A DNA stretch of 64,000 bases from Type-B symbiont of Plautia stali (GTDB lineage Bacteria > Pseudomonadota > Gammaproteobacteria > Enterobacterales > Enterobacteriaceae). The notes beneath the pieces are model-generated. The model worked only from the letters and a program-made list of their open reading frames with translations. It searched no databases and was not told the origin of the DNA. The DNA lies in the NCBI GenBank assembly GCA_001485295.1, contig BBOA01000006.1:62001-126000 (forward strand). Reading direction: 5' to 3'. The position numbers were made by a program, and so were the translations under genes. This document shows, in pieces, positions 54,965 through 63,924 of this stretch (position 1 is the stretch's first letter; every line of letters begins with the position of its first letter).

Positions 54965-55581
54965 CAGCGCAGCTGTCGGCGGGGAAAACCACCCCGGTCT
55001 GACGGCGGATTTCGGTCAGCAGCGTGGCGGTGATGCGCGCGGTTTCCAGCTTGGGATGAGCGACATAGCGCTGGCGCACCAGCTGCACAAGGGGTCTGGG
55101 CCTCATATAAATCATGGTGTTGATATGCTGCGGCTAGCTGAGATCCTACGCGTCGCCCTGACGCGGCATCAGCGTTACCGACTGCATCTCCGCCAGCTTT
55201 TTGATCAGCAGCGAACCTGCTTCGCCCTGAATTTCGCTAGGAATGTGCAAATCGCTGACCTTGGAGTGCAGCAGCGTAACGTCGAAGTCGCCATAGTCGA
55301 GCAGCACGCTGCCGTGGCCGTCGATGCCGCTAGCCAGCAGCGTCGCGCTCGCTTTGACCGCCCGCGGGCGCGCCCCACAGCATCACCGACGTCGCTAGAC
55401 AGCAGTAGCCGATATCCATTATCGAGCCGTTCGACCAGCGCGGATTGAAAGTATTGGGATTCTCGCCGTCGAGATCGCGCTGATAGCACGACGAATACTG
55501 GCAGTAGCTGAACAACAGCGCCTCGATAAACTGGCGCGTTATCCAGTTGGTTCCCACAATGGCAAAATGGATATGGATCAT
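54965..55581 (-). pseudogene. ygjR: Gfo/Idh/MocA-type oxidoreductase YgjR, broken
   Basis: The start MIHIHFAIVGTNWITRQFIE keeps the Rossmann G-x-G-like end. About 130 residues are then deleted, with a direct jump to YCQYSSCYQRDLDGENPNTF and NGSIMDIGYCCLATSV. Later parts (LLDYGDFDVTLLHSKVSDLH-like, ending in the RISTMLYE region) are scattered over frames with TAG codons. The substrate-binding Lys of the EKP motif lies in the deleted part. Confidence 0.82.
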
Positions 55582-55687
55582 GTCGGCTCTCCTGCGGCAA
55601 ATAGCGGCAGAGTAGCACGCCGGTCAACTAGCGCAAGCGTGGGAAAGAAAGGGAATTTGATCCTGCGATCCGCCTTCCAATATAGTG

Positions 55688-56752
55688 ATGGCGCAACGGC
55701 GACTGGCTAAAAAAGTGGAGAAACGCTTGAAAGGAAGTGAACACGCTTTGAACTGGACCACGCTGCTGGTGGCGAGCCCGGTGTAGAGCTGACGGCGTCG
55801 CTAGTGACGCTGGCGTTTCGCGGCGTTATCGACCTGATTAACCGTCTGCTGTTCAACACCGACAATGAGATCACCGTGGCGATGGCCGCTGCTGCCGGAC
55901 TCTCGTCGTTCTATCACGCGCCGCTGGCGTCGCCGAAATCGCCTTCGGCATCTCCGCGCTGCAGCGTTTGATTCCGCTGGTAATCGCCTTCTCTGTCGCC
56001 GTGATGGCCATGTGGTCGCTCGGCTTTCGTAACGCGCTCTATCCGCTGGCGAAGGTCAGCTTTCAGATGAACGTCGCCAGCATGCTGATAACGGTGGCGA
56101 TCGGTCTGCTCTCCGGGTTGGCTGCTGATCAAGTTTATTGTGCCCAGTAAAGCGCTGTTCGGCCATATCCGCTCGCTGCCGCGGCGGCTGGGCGCGGGCG
56201 GACTGGCAATGGGACTGCTTGCGCTGATCTCTACCGATATTCTGGGCAACGGCTAAGAAGTGATCGTCAAAATCATAGCGGGCGACTATCTGCTGCTAGG
56301 TTTGCTACTGCTGGTGCTGAAGGCTCTGGCGACGATGCTGTTAGTCGGCTCCAACGCGGTGGGCGGACTGTTTACGCCGTCGCTGCTGCTTGGCGTGGCG
56401 CTGGTGACGCTCGCTGGGCGCAGCGCTACATCTGCCGCTTGGCGACGTGCTGCTCTATGCGGCCATCGGCATGGCGTCGATGGTAGTCTATCGCCTGCAG
56501 TCCGCCAGCACCTATCCGGTGGTGGGCAACCATTTCAACCGGTCAGAAGCGAAATATGACTTCGACAATATGCGCATGTCGCAGCTAATTATTCTGGAGG
56601 CGGCGTTACAGTCGCAGGAGTCAGTAGGACAGGCGCTGGCAGTCAGCTCGCTGAAGCGCGAACGCTACGTTTACGTCATCAACGAGGCAGGCGCCTTTCT
56701 CGGCGTGCTGACCAAAACCAGCCTGATCCAGAAAGCGCAGGAGTTTCTTTAA
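55688..56752 (+). pseudogene. clcB: ClC-family chloride channel ClcB, broken
   Basis: The N-terminus MAQRRLAKKVEKRLKGSEHA is followed by TAG at TLLVASPV-stop. Parts of the channel are recognisable: TVAMAAAAGLSSFYHAPLA, FGISALQRLIPLVIAFSVAV, the pore region SNAVGGLFTPSLLLGVALVT, and a C-terminal CBS-like segment MRMSQLIILEAALQSQESVG to the TAA. TAA also interrupts ILGNG-stop-EVIVK. Several frameshifts and a shortened N-terminal half. Confidence 0.78.
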
Positions 56753-57238
56753 GCCGTGTTGCCGCACATCGCTTGGTCCGTTATCCAGAGCTGGGTGTCG
56801 AGCAGCAGCTAGTGGTAGTCCGGCTCCATATGGCAGCAGAGCTGATAAAAGGCTTTGTCATGCTCCTTCTCTTTCAGATGCGCCAGCTCGTGCACCACAA
56901 TCATGCGCAGAAACGGCGCAGGCGCGAGGCGGAAAAAGTTCGAGATTGGCCTTCAGGTTGCCGCCCTGCACGCGCGACACCACCGTATGCAGTCCCAAGG
57001 CATGCTTCATCACCTTGATTTTATTGTCCCAGATAACTTTACTGATGAGAGGCGCGTTGCGCATAAAGCGATTTTTCAGCGCTTGGGTGTAGTGATATAA
57101 CGCTTTATCGCTGACGATATCGTGGATGTCGGGATAGCGCTGCTGCAAAAAAGCGTCCAGCTTTTGGTGGTCAATCAGCGTCTAAACCTGCTGAAGGATA
57201 TTCTCAGGATAACCCTGCGGATGGATAAGTGAGGACAT
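56749..57238 (-). pseudogene. ygjP: Metal-dependent hydrolase YgjP (DUF45), broken
   Basis: 167 residues in E. coli. The first part MSSLIHPQGYPENILQQV is followed by TAG, then RYPDIHDIVSDKALYHYTQA and LGLHTVVSRVQGGNLKANLE. A frameshift near 56940 precedes the zinc motif region FLRMIVVHELAHLKEKEHDK, which is still perfect. TAG also replaces a residue near the end (PDYH-stop-LLLDTQLWITD). Its stop overlaps the clcB stop on the other strand. Confidence 0.86.
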
Positions 57239-57318
57239 TAGGGATTCCCGGCGAAAGACAGTATACTACGCCCCCTTTTGGGGCGTAAAACAGCCAGATT
57301 GTACCAGCCGGAGAATTC

Positions 57319-58172
57319 ATGAGCCAACTTGAACTAGTAGATGGCACCTTGGTCCTGCATCGTTTCCCGCAAATGCGCGAAGAAAGTCCGCTTCAGGCGT
57401 GGGATGCGGCGGATGAATATCTGCTGCAACAGACGCTGCCGGAAGGGCCAATTCTGCTATTCAATGACAGCTTCGGTGCGTTGATCTGCGCGCTCAATCC
57501 GCGCCCGGTCTGGCACGTCAGCGACTCTTAGCTCAGCCAGCAGGCGACGTGGCAAAACCTGCGCCCAATGCGCTCGACGACGGCGAGGTGCGTTTTCTCA
57601 GCAGCCTTGACGCGCTGCCCGCCGTGCCAGCCGCCGTGCTGAGCAAAGTGCTGAAAACCTTGGCGCTGCTGGAGCAGCAGCTGCTCTACACCCACTTCAG
57701 CGCGCCCGCGCCGGCGCAGCCGCGGCCACCACTGTCTGGCCGCTGGATGAGACGCCGTATCAGATCCATAACCATGCCAACGTCTTCTCCCGCACCTCGC
57801 TGGATACCGGCGCGCGTTTCTTTATGCAGCATTTGCCAGAAAATATCGAAGGCGAGATCGTCGATCTCAGCCGTGGCAACGGCGTCATCGGCCTGATGGC
57901 GCTGGAGAGCAACCCGCATGCGGAAGTGCATTTTCTATATGAGTCATATTATGGCGGTGGCGTCGAGCCAGCTTAATGTCGAGGCAAACCGGCTGCAGGA
58001 TCTAGCGCGCTGCGTGTTTCGCGTCAATAACGTGCTGAGCGGCTATCCGTCGGATCGTCTACACGCCGTGTTCTGCAACCCGCTGTTCCATCAGCAGCAC
58101 GCGGTCACCGATCGTCTCGCGTGGCAGATGTTCCGCGACGCCAAACGCTGCCTGCAGTACGGCGGCGAGCTG
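57319..58172 (+). pseudogene. rlmG: 23S rRNA (guanine-N2)-methyltransferase RlmG, broken
   Basis: Methylates G1835 in E. coli (378 residues). The start MSQLELVDGTLVLHRFPQMR to SFGALICALNPRPVWHVSDS runs into TAG. Then [18 protein letters not shown], a large deletion, and the SAM domain in pieces: [40 protein letters not shown] (the family DLGCGNG reads DLSRGNG) and the NPPF motif as NPLFHQQHAVTDRLAWQMF. The C-terminus after GEL is replaced by the tail of the convergent fadH. Confidence 0.86.
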
Positions 58173-59857
58173 CGCAGCGTGGCCTCCAGCTCGCGCTGCG
58201 GCTCTTAACTAGCGCAGATAATCACGTTATCCACGCGTTTCCACCGCGCCGTCGCGGCGCAGATGCAGTCCCTCATCATTAATCGCCAGATACTCTACGC
58301 CGCCCCACATGCGCACGTGGCGCAATGGATCCAGCCGGTAGTTTTGCCTAATCCCGCGCCGGGTTTACCGGCTTTCGCTGCAGCAGCCAGATGGCGCGCG
58401 CCGCGCTGCGACAGCGTCAGGTCGATGTCCCATTCGCGGCAAAAATGGTCAACGTCGTTCTCTTCCGCAGACTGAGAGAGAAACATTACGGTGTCGAAGC
58501 CGATGCTGCCCGCGCTGATAATGGCGACGCGTCGGCCCACTGCTTTTTTGTCGCGCAGCACCTAAAGATAGCTGAGCATGCTGGGGTGAGCGATGCCTAG
58601 AATGTTCGGCGTACGCGGCTAAATCCCAGTGGCTAGTATCACCTCGTCTACGTCGTCCGGCATTTCTGACGTGACCCGGCAGCGGGTGCGCGCCTCAACT
58701 GCGTCGGCGTCGAGCTGATGGCTAAAGTAACGCAGAGTTTCGCTGAATTCACTTTTACTGGGGATCTGGCGGGCAATGTTGAAATGACCGCCAATAGCAT
58801 CACCGGCCTCATAGAGCCGCACCCGATGATCGCGCTGCGCCGCCTGCAGTGCAAACGCCATCCCCGCCAGACCGGCACCGACAACGGCAATTTGCTTTGG
58901 CGCGGCGCAGGGCGTCACCGGCATTAATGTTTCGTAGCAAGCGCGCAGATTCACTAGGCAGGAGGTCACCTTGCCGATAAAGATCTGGTCAAGGCACGCC
59001 TGATTGCAGGCGATACAGGTATTGATGCTCTCCGCCGCGCTTTGCGCTGATTTACTGACGAAGGCGGCGTCTGCGAGAAACCGACGCGCCAGTGACACCG
59101 TATTTGCGCAGCCGCTCTGCACCAGCTGCTTGGCGACCTGCGGATGATTGATGCGGTTGGTGGCGATTACCGGCGCCGCGCCGCCGCGGCGAAGGTCGCG
59201 TGCGGCACTGAGGTAGTCGATAGTAGGCACGCGCGCTTCGTGCCAGCCATGCCGGTATTGAACAGCTTGACGCCGCACCGCTCCGTTCGGTCGCCAGCGC
59301 CAGCGTCTCCTCAATCGAGCTGCTGTCTTTCACCACATCTAGCATCGACAGGCGGAAAATCACAATAAAGTCGCGGCCTATAACGTCGTGCACCGCGCGA
59401 GTGACGGACAGCGCGAACGCCTGATGCCGCCCCAGTGGTCGCTGCGCTGGTTGGTACGCGGCGCTAAAAACTGATTAATCAGGTCACCTTCCGAACCCAT
59501 AATCTCTACGCCGTCGTAGCCCGCCCGCTGCGCCAGCCGCGCGCAGCGGGCGAAGTCGCTGATGGTTTGCAGGATCGTCTGCTCGTCCATTTCCTGCGGC
59601 AGATAGGGGTTGATGGGCGCTTGAATCGCCGAGGGCGCCACTAGATCTTTAGCGGCCAGTTTGCAAGATCTGCAGGGCGATTTTGCCGCCTTCCACGTGC
59701 ACGGCGTCGGTATCGGGTGATGCCAACCGTATTATTCGGGCTAGGTCAGTGTCGCGCCATGCTTCATCGCCACGCCGCCGGTCACAATCAGCGCGACGCC
59801 TTCGCGCGCGCGTTCGCTGTAATCGGATAAGTGTAATGTAGCGGCCGTGATGTTAAA
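58172..59857 (-). pseudogene. fadH: 2,4-dienoyl-CoA reductase FadH, truncated and broken
   Basis: FMN/FAD/4Fe-4S enzyme for unsaturated fatty acid oxidation (672 residues in E. coli). The first 40-odd residues are missing: sequence begins at DYSERAREGVALIVTGGVA. Present in pieces: SALQAPINR-like SAIQAPINPYLPQEMDEQ, AGYDGVEIMGSEGDLINQFL, DEINTCIGCNQACLDQIF-like INTCIACNQACLDQIFIGKV with cluster cysteines, VVGAGLAGMAFALQAAQRDH, DEVILATGI followed by TAG, and GLGKTTGWIH. The 3' end is lost at the junction with rlmG. Confidence 0.88.
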
Positions 59858-60582
59858 AAAAGTGAAAATTTGTCGTCCCGCCGACGTATCCATGAAAAGC
59901 GCGATTGGTAGCCGCTGTTGAAGTAGGTGTTGCGTCGATAGCTCGATCTTACTTCCGCCATGCAGTAGGTGCAAAAGCCGACATTTTCGATATTCGCCGC
60001 CGGCACGCCCGCCTGTATCAGCAGCTCGGTCGCCAGCTGCGGCAGATTGAACCAGATGCCGTTCTGCGTGCCGATCGCCTGCGGTCGGACGGCTAGCGAA
60101 TTGCGCGGCTGCTCGCGGTGCCAGCAGTACGCCTGTGGGCCGGATACACGCTGTGCGATGGGCGTCAGCATCTCCTCGCCCAGCTCGTAACAGCAGGGCG
60201 CAATCGCCGGGCCGATGGCGACGTAAAGAGCATCCGGCACGCTGCCCGCTTCGCACAGCCGTGTCACGGCGCGATCCAGCACGCCCGCTAGTGTGCCTTT
60301 CAGGCCCGCATGCACCGCCGCCACGTGCCGCTGCTGCGTATCGGCGATTAGCACGGGCAGGCAGTCGGCGGTGTAGACCGCGACTGGCCGCGCGCCCAGA
60401 CCGATAATGCCGTCCGACTCGCAGCTTTTCGGCGGCACGTTGGCGTCGTCGTCCACCACCGTGGCGCTATGGCGCTGATGGCCGTAGGCGACGTTGTCGG
60501 GCGGGGCTTCGCCTGCGGGCTGAAAAGCATATTCAACCCACTCCAGCACATCGAGCAGGGTAGAGCGTACGCGGATCCCCAT
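59788..60582 (-). CDS. YfiH/YlmD-family laccase-domain protein (C-terminus altered)
   Basis: Family members are cytoplasmic zinc enzymes reported as polyphenol oxidases and purine nucleoside phosphorylases. From ATG 60582 (AGAGGAG ribosome binding site 7 bp upstream) it has 264 residues. The three metal ligands are recognisable: His in GHQRHSATVV, Cys in VYTADCLPVLIAD, and His in HVAAVHAGLKGTL. Also CTYCMAEVRSSYRRNTYFNS. The natural end is expected near FSWIRR. About 30 further residues come from reading into the fadH junction, so activity is uncertain although the core is open. It could be functional or a very young pseudogene. Confidence 0.7.
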   Translation of the reverse strand: MGIRVRSTLLDVLEWVEYAFQPAGEAPPDNVAYGHQRHSATVVDDDANVPPKSCESDGIIGLGARPVAVYTADCLPVLIADTQQRHVAAVHAGLKGTLAGVLDRAVTRLCEAGSVPDALYVAIGPAIAPCCYELGEEMLTPIAQRVSGPQAYCWHREQPRNSLAVRPQAIGTQNGIWFNLPQLATELLIQAGVPAANIENVGFCTYCMAEVRSSYRRNTYFNSGYQSRFSWIRRRDDKFSLFLTSRPLHYTYPITANARAKASR

Positions 60583-60681
60583 ATGAATCTCCTCTGAGGC
60601 GTTTGGCTGCATTTATCTTAGGTTAACTGCTACATTTTGAAAGCGTTACCTCTTCCTACTTTCCTGCTTAAGGACAACAAC

Positions 60682-61377
60682 ATGAAAATGACCGCAACGC
60701 TGCTAACCAGCGGCTTGATGGCGCTGATGCTGTCGGGTTGCGCCTCGCAGTCGACGCAGAACGCGCAGCAGTAGCTTGGCCAGCAGTCGGTGCTAGCTCT
60801 GAACTGGTTTCAGCAGTCCGGCGAGTACTAGGCGCTGACGTAGCAGGCCTTTAACGGCGCACGCCTCGCCTTCGACGCGGCGCCGTCGCTGACTGGCAAG
60901 CCTAAGGCGGTGAGCGTCGATCTTGACGAGAAGATGATCGACAACAGCGCCTACAGCGGCTGGCAGGCGAAAAATGGCCAGCTATTCAGCGTGTAGAGCT
61001 GGTAGAGATGGACCTAGGCGAAGCAGGCGCTGGCGGTGCTTGGCGTGGTCGATTTCGCTCGCTATGTCACTTCGCACGGCGGCACGATGTTCTACGTGTC
61101 GAACCGCGATCAGAAAGATTTTGACGCCACGATCGCTAATCTGAAGCATCTCGGCTTCCTACAGGTTAACGCGCAGCGTCGCGCCTTTGTCAGCCAGAAC
61201 TACCAGCGTTTCGGCACCTAGTTTGTCGTACTGCCGAATCTGCTGTATGGCGACCGGGAAAGCGGCATAGCGGAAAACTATAATAAGCTGACGCAGCAGC
61301 AGCAGCTCTCGACGCACGATGCGCAGCTAAAAGCTTGGAACGGTAAACAATTCGTCAAGCAAAAGAGCCTGCCATAG
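60682..61377 (+). pseudogene. Lipoprotein e(P4)-type acid phosphatase/5'-nucleotidase, broken by TAG codons
   Basis: Class C acid phosphatase of the HAD superfamily; the Haemophilus homologue Hel dephosphorylates NMN at the outer membrane. A signal peptide with lipobox LMLSGC (Cys20) leads to the HAD motif, DLDEKMIDNSAYSGWQ here (family DLDET). FYVSNR and RRAFVSQNYQRFGT are conserved. About 50 residues with the DNLDD motif are deleted in frame. The frame is continuous from ATG to the final TAG but contains seven internal TAG codons (60772, 60829, 60841, 60994, 61003, 61015, 61219) and no TAA or TGA. Confidence 0.82.
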
Positions 61378-61390
61378 CAGGCTCTTTTTT
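61361..61390 (+). terminator. Terminator of the acid phosphatase gene
   Basis: AAAAGAGCCTGC-CATA-GCAGGCTCTTTTTT; the loop contains the first part of the terminal TAG codon. Confidence 0.88.
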
Positions 61391-61938
61391 AATGCGCCGC
61401 ATATTTACGTTTACAGGTAATTATATCCCTACGAATTAATTTTATTATCTTTTACTTTTAAACCCGCTGTTATTAAGCAGATCGCACTGCCTTTTCGGTT
61501 TCTTGCCAGTTTTTATAGCTAAAGGTTAACGATGCAATTAGGATTGTTATATAAAAAAGTGCTGTTTCTAAATCAATGTGGATAATCTATTAAAGCAGTC
61601 ATCTGTAAGTATTTGTCAGCAAAAAATTCATTATTTCTTCTATAAGATTAATTTATTTTATTGAAAACTAGCGATTTTATTTTTCTCGCTAGTAATTCGT
61701 CAGCCGTTGTCAATATATTAGTTTTACCTGATACTTACCTGCCTTGAATAATAATTAACAAAAATGGTGCCTCTCTGGCCCACAATAAAATTGTGGGTGA
61801 GCAATGATTCATAAACGTCTATAACCATTTTTCTGTGACCTGCTGCGTTAAGTTGCCGACTGCTCACTTTTATCTGTAAGCTAGTTCACTGCCTGTATAG
61901 GCTGGATATCTTCTGCACGATTGTTGAGAGAGACGATT
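61391..61938. other. AT-rich gene-free region
   Basis: About 550 bp, much richer in A and T than the flanks, with no open frame of note, no RNA gene that I recognise and no repeat. It may hold the promoter of the carbonic anhydrase gene that starts at 61939. Confidence 0.5.
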
Positions 61939-62440
61939 GTGACGACACTGAAACCTTTATTAGCGAAAAATCCCGCTGGTCGCTTCAGCGCCGCGAGCGT
62001 AATCCTCTGACTACTTTGAAAATACCTCCATCAACAAAAACCGCATTCCCTCTGGATTGGCTGTTCCGACAGCCGCGTACCGGCCGAAGTCCTGACCGGC
62101 TCGCATCCCGGCGAACTCTTTGTTCATCGTAATATCGCCAATATGGTGGTGGATGGCGACAACAACCTGTTGAGCGTGATGCAGTACGCCATCTATCTCG
62201 GCTTAAAACGTATCGTGCTGTGCGGCCATTACGGCTGCGGCGGCGCTCGATCTGCCGCACAACTCCGTTGGCGCAGAAAACCTCGGCGCTAGCGCGCCGC
62301 ATCGCCGCGCTGCGTCAGGCGCTGGGCGAGCAGGTGTCTAGCGAGCAGGCGATAACGACAGAAACGCTGAATCATCTGGTAGAAGTGAATATGCTGTTCC
62401 CGCCTCGCCGCCACCGTGCCGGTGCGCGACGCTTGGCGCG
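61939..62440 (+). pseudogene. Beta-carbonic anhydrase, broken
   Basis: GTG start, TTLKPLLAKN, then in other frames RWSLQRRE and [16 protein letters not shown]. The zinc-site segment [20 protein letters not shown] with [14 protein letters not shown] and [14 protein letters not shown] is still perfect in one frame (zinc ligands Cys, His, Cys). Then [26 protein letters not shown] and TTETLNHLVEVNMLF with frame changes, ending VPVRDAWRAG. The last residues lead directly into the SulP gene. At least four frameshifts. Confidence 0.82.
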
Positions 62441-63168
62441 CGGGCCGTTTTATTTCGCTGGTGCCCGGAAGCGTGATTAAGGGGATGATGGCAGCTATAA
62501 GTATTCTGCTGATCCAGCAGATCTCGGTGGCGTTCGGCGTGTAATGCGCCGCTCTGGGCTGGCCGGATTCGCCAGCGGTACCACCAGCTTCTCTGCGCCA
62601 GCGATGCTGGTCGCGCCAGCCTGGAGACGCTGCTGAGTCAGGAGGCACTGAAGAAGCTGCGTCCGTAGAACCGGCCGCCATCGCCCGATCGCGAGATGTT
62701 CGCCCAAGGCTTCGGCAATCTCAGCATGGGCCTGCTAGGCGCGATGCAGATTACCGCGATAATCGTGCGCAGCTTGGTAAAATTCAGCACCGGCGCGCAG
62801 ACCACACTTTCGATTCTGATCCACGGCGTGCTGCTGTTGATCTGCGGGCTGTGGTTCAGCGATCTGCTGAACCACAGCCCGCTCGTCAACCTCCTAGCGG
62901 CGGTGCTGCTCTACAACGGCTATAAGTTGGCGCCGTCGCGTCTATTCATTGAGCAGTTCCGACTGGGTGCGCAGCAGTATGTGCCGTTTCTCGCCACCAT
63001 CGGTGGCATTATCGTATTCGGCATGCTGATGGGCATCAGCATCGGTCTGACGCGCAGCAGAACCTGACCTTTCTGCACAACCTGAAACTGTAGGGGCTGC
63101 TGGCGGAGATTCCGGAGAACAGCGTGGTGATTGTGGATTCAGATACGTTTGATAAACGACGCGCCTAA
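62441..63168 (+). pseudogene. SulP-family anion permease, truncated and broken
   Basis: Begins at RFISLVPGSVIKGMMAAISI, then LLIQQISVAFGV and TAA. The first about 100 residues are missing. A large deletion follows, then SLETLLSQEALKKLRP-TAG, DREMFAQGFGNLSMGLLGAM, NGYKLAPSRLFIEQFRLGAQ and QYVPFLATIGGIIVFGMLMG. A deleted STAS part ends in LLAEIPENSVVIVDSDTFDK. SulP proteins next to beta-carbonic anhydrases are often bicarbonate or sulfate transporters; the substrate is not determinable here. Confidence 0.78.
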
Positions 63169-63211
63169 AGAATGTCTTGAGAGTCATTGTTCAATATGGC
63201 GTTGCACTGAG

Positions 63212-63553
63212 TTAAACGGCCACTGAATAGATTGTATTGCCTACGCGGCAGGCGGGAGCTTTGGTAAAGCGGTAGAGGGTTCCTTTTACGGGTAAATAGA
63301 TCACGCCATCATCTATCCTCTCCAACGCATTGCGGTCCATTATAATCATAAAGGGTTCGTTGCCATCTTTCAGGTTCGCTATAAAAGTGCGAGTATTTTT
63401 GCTGGCATCGTATAAATAAAAGCGGTAAGAAAAATCTGTTGTGGCGCCTGCACTGGCTTCGGTGATGTAAAGGTTTATGTGAGAGGTAACGGGAATGGTT
63501 TGCAGTAGGAAAAGCCTGAGCGTTCCACATATTCTATACCCATTCTTATCCAT
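63212..63553 (-). CDS. Candidate immunity protein next to a type-44 toxin
   Basis: 113 residues from ATG 63553. The core INLYITEASAGATTDFSYRF, YLYDASKNTRTFIANLKDGN and VIYLPVKGTLYRFTKAPACR looks like a small, complete soluble domain of the DUF6201 kind (recalled, not searched). Immediately downstream of the toxin frame and overlapping its end by about 80 bp in another frame, as expected for an immunity gene. The first 20 residues read poorly, so the true start could differ or be damaged. Role inferred from position only. Confidence 0.45.
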   Translation of the reverse strand: MDKNGYRICGTLRLFLLQTIPVTSHINLYITEASAGATTDFSYRFYLYDASKNTRTFIANLKDGNEPFMIIMDRNALERIDDGVIYLPVKGTLYRFTKAPACRVGNTIYSVAV

Positions 63554-63924
63554 GCCTGATCATCTGGATCGTCTCCATAAAGTACAGATTTATGCCAGTC
63601 GCCAAAAGCAGGTGAACTTGTACCTGCTCGACTTTGTACCCATCGAAGAGCTCTTAGTAAGATCTCTACAGTAATGCCTGCAGCATGTCCGACTGCGCCA
63701 TAATGGAAATTTCCAAAATAAGCATGTTGCTTCCCATATTGATTCTTATAATCCCAGAGACCATGATTTTTTACCTGCTGGTAAAATCAGATATCAGTTA
63801 ATACTGAAGGATCACGATGCAGCCTAGCCAACATCATATTTTGTAAAATATTTACTCCTAGCGGAGAAAAAGATGATACATCATAAGGAGGATGTGGGAA
63901 GGTGGCTAAGGTAGGATATCTCAT
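63475..63924 (-). pseudogene. Polymorphic toxin type 44 (Ntox44) domain protein, one nonsense codon
   Basis: From ATG 63924 the frame reads MRYPTLATFPHPPYDVSSFS, then NILQNMMLARLHRD, DI-TGA-FYQQVKNHGLWDYKNQYG, FGNFHYGAVGHAAGITVEIL, YGDDPDDQAWIRMGIEYVER and TAA at 63475-63477. The FGNFxYGA and YGDDPxDQ motifs are those of polymorphic-toxin type 44 domains at the C-terminus of secreted effectors. TGA at 63787-63789 replaces a residue likely to be Trp. An upstream in-frame TGA means no longer N-terminal domain is open within the window. The region is AT-richer than its surroundings. Confidence 0.65.

Noticed and set aside
60682-61377. TAG as a reassigned sense codon
   Set aside because: Intact genes such as priB, tamB and yjeT end in TAG at the family length, the phosphatase also lacks an essential motif, and many other pseudogenes have frameshifts. 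Reassignment is therefore unlikely, although the skew is reported.
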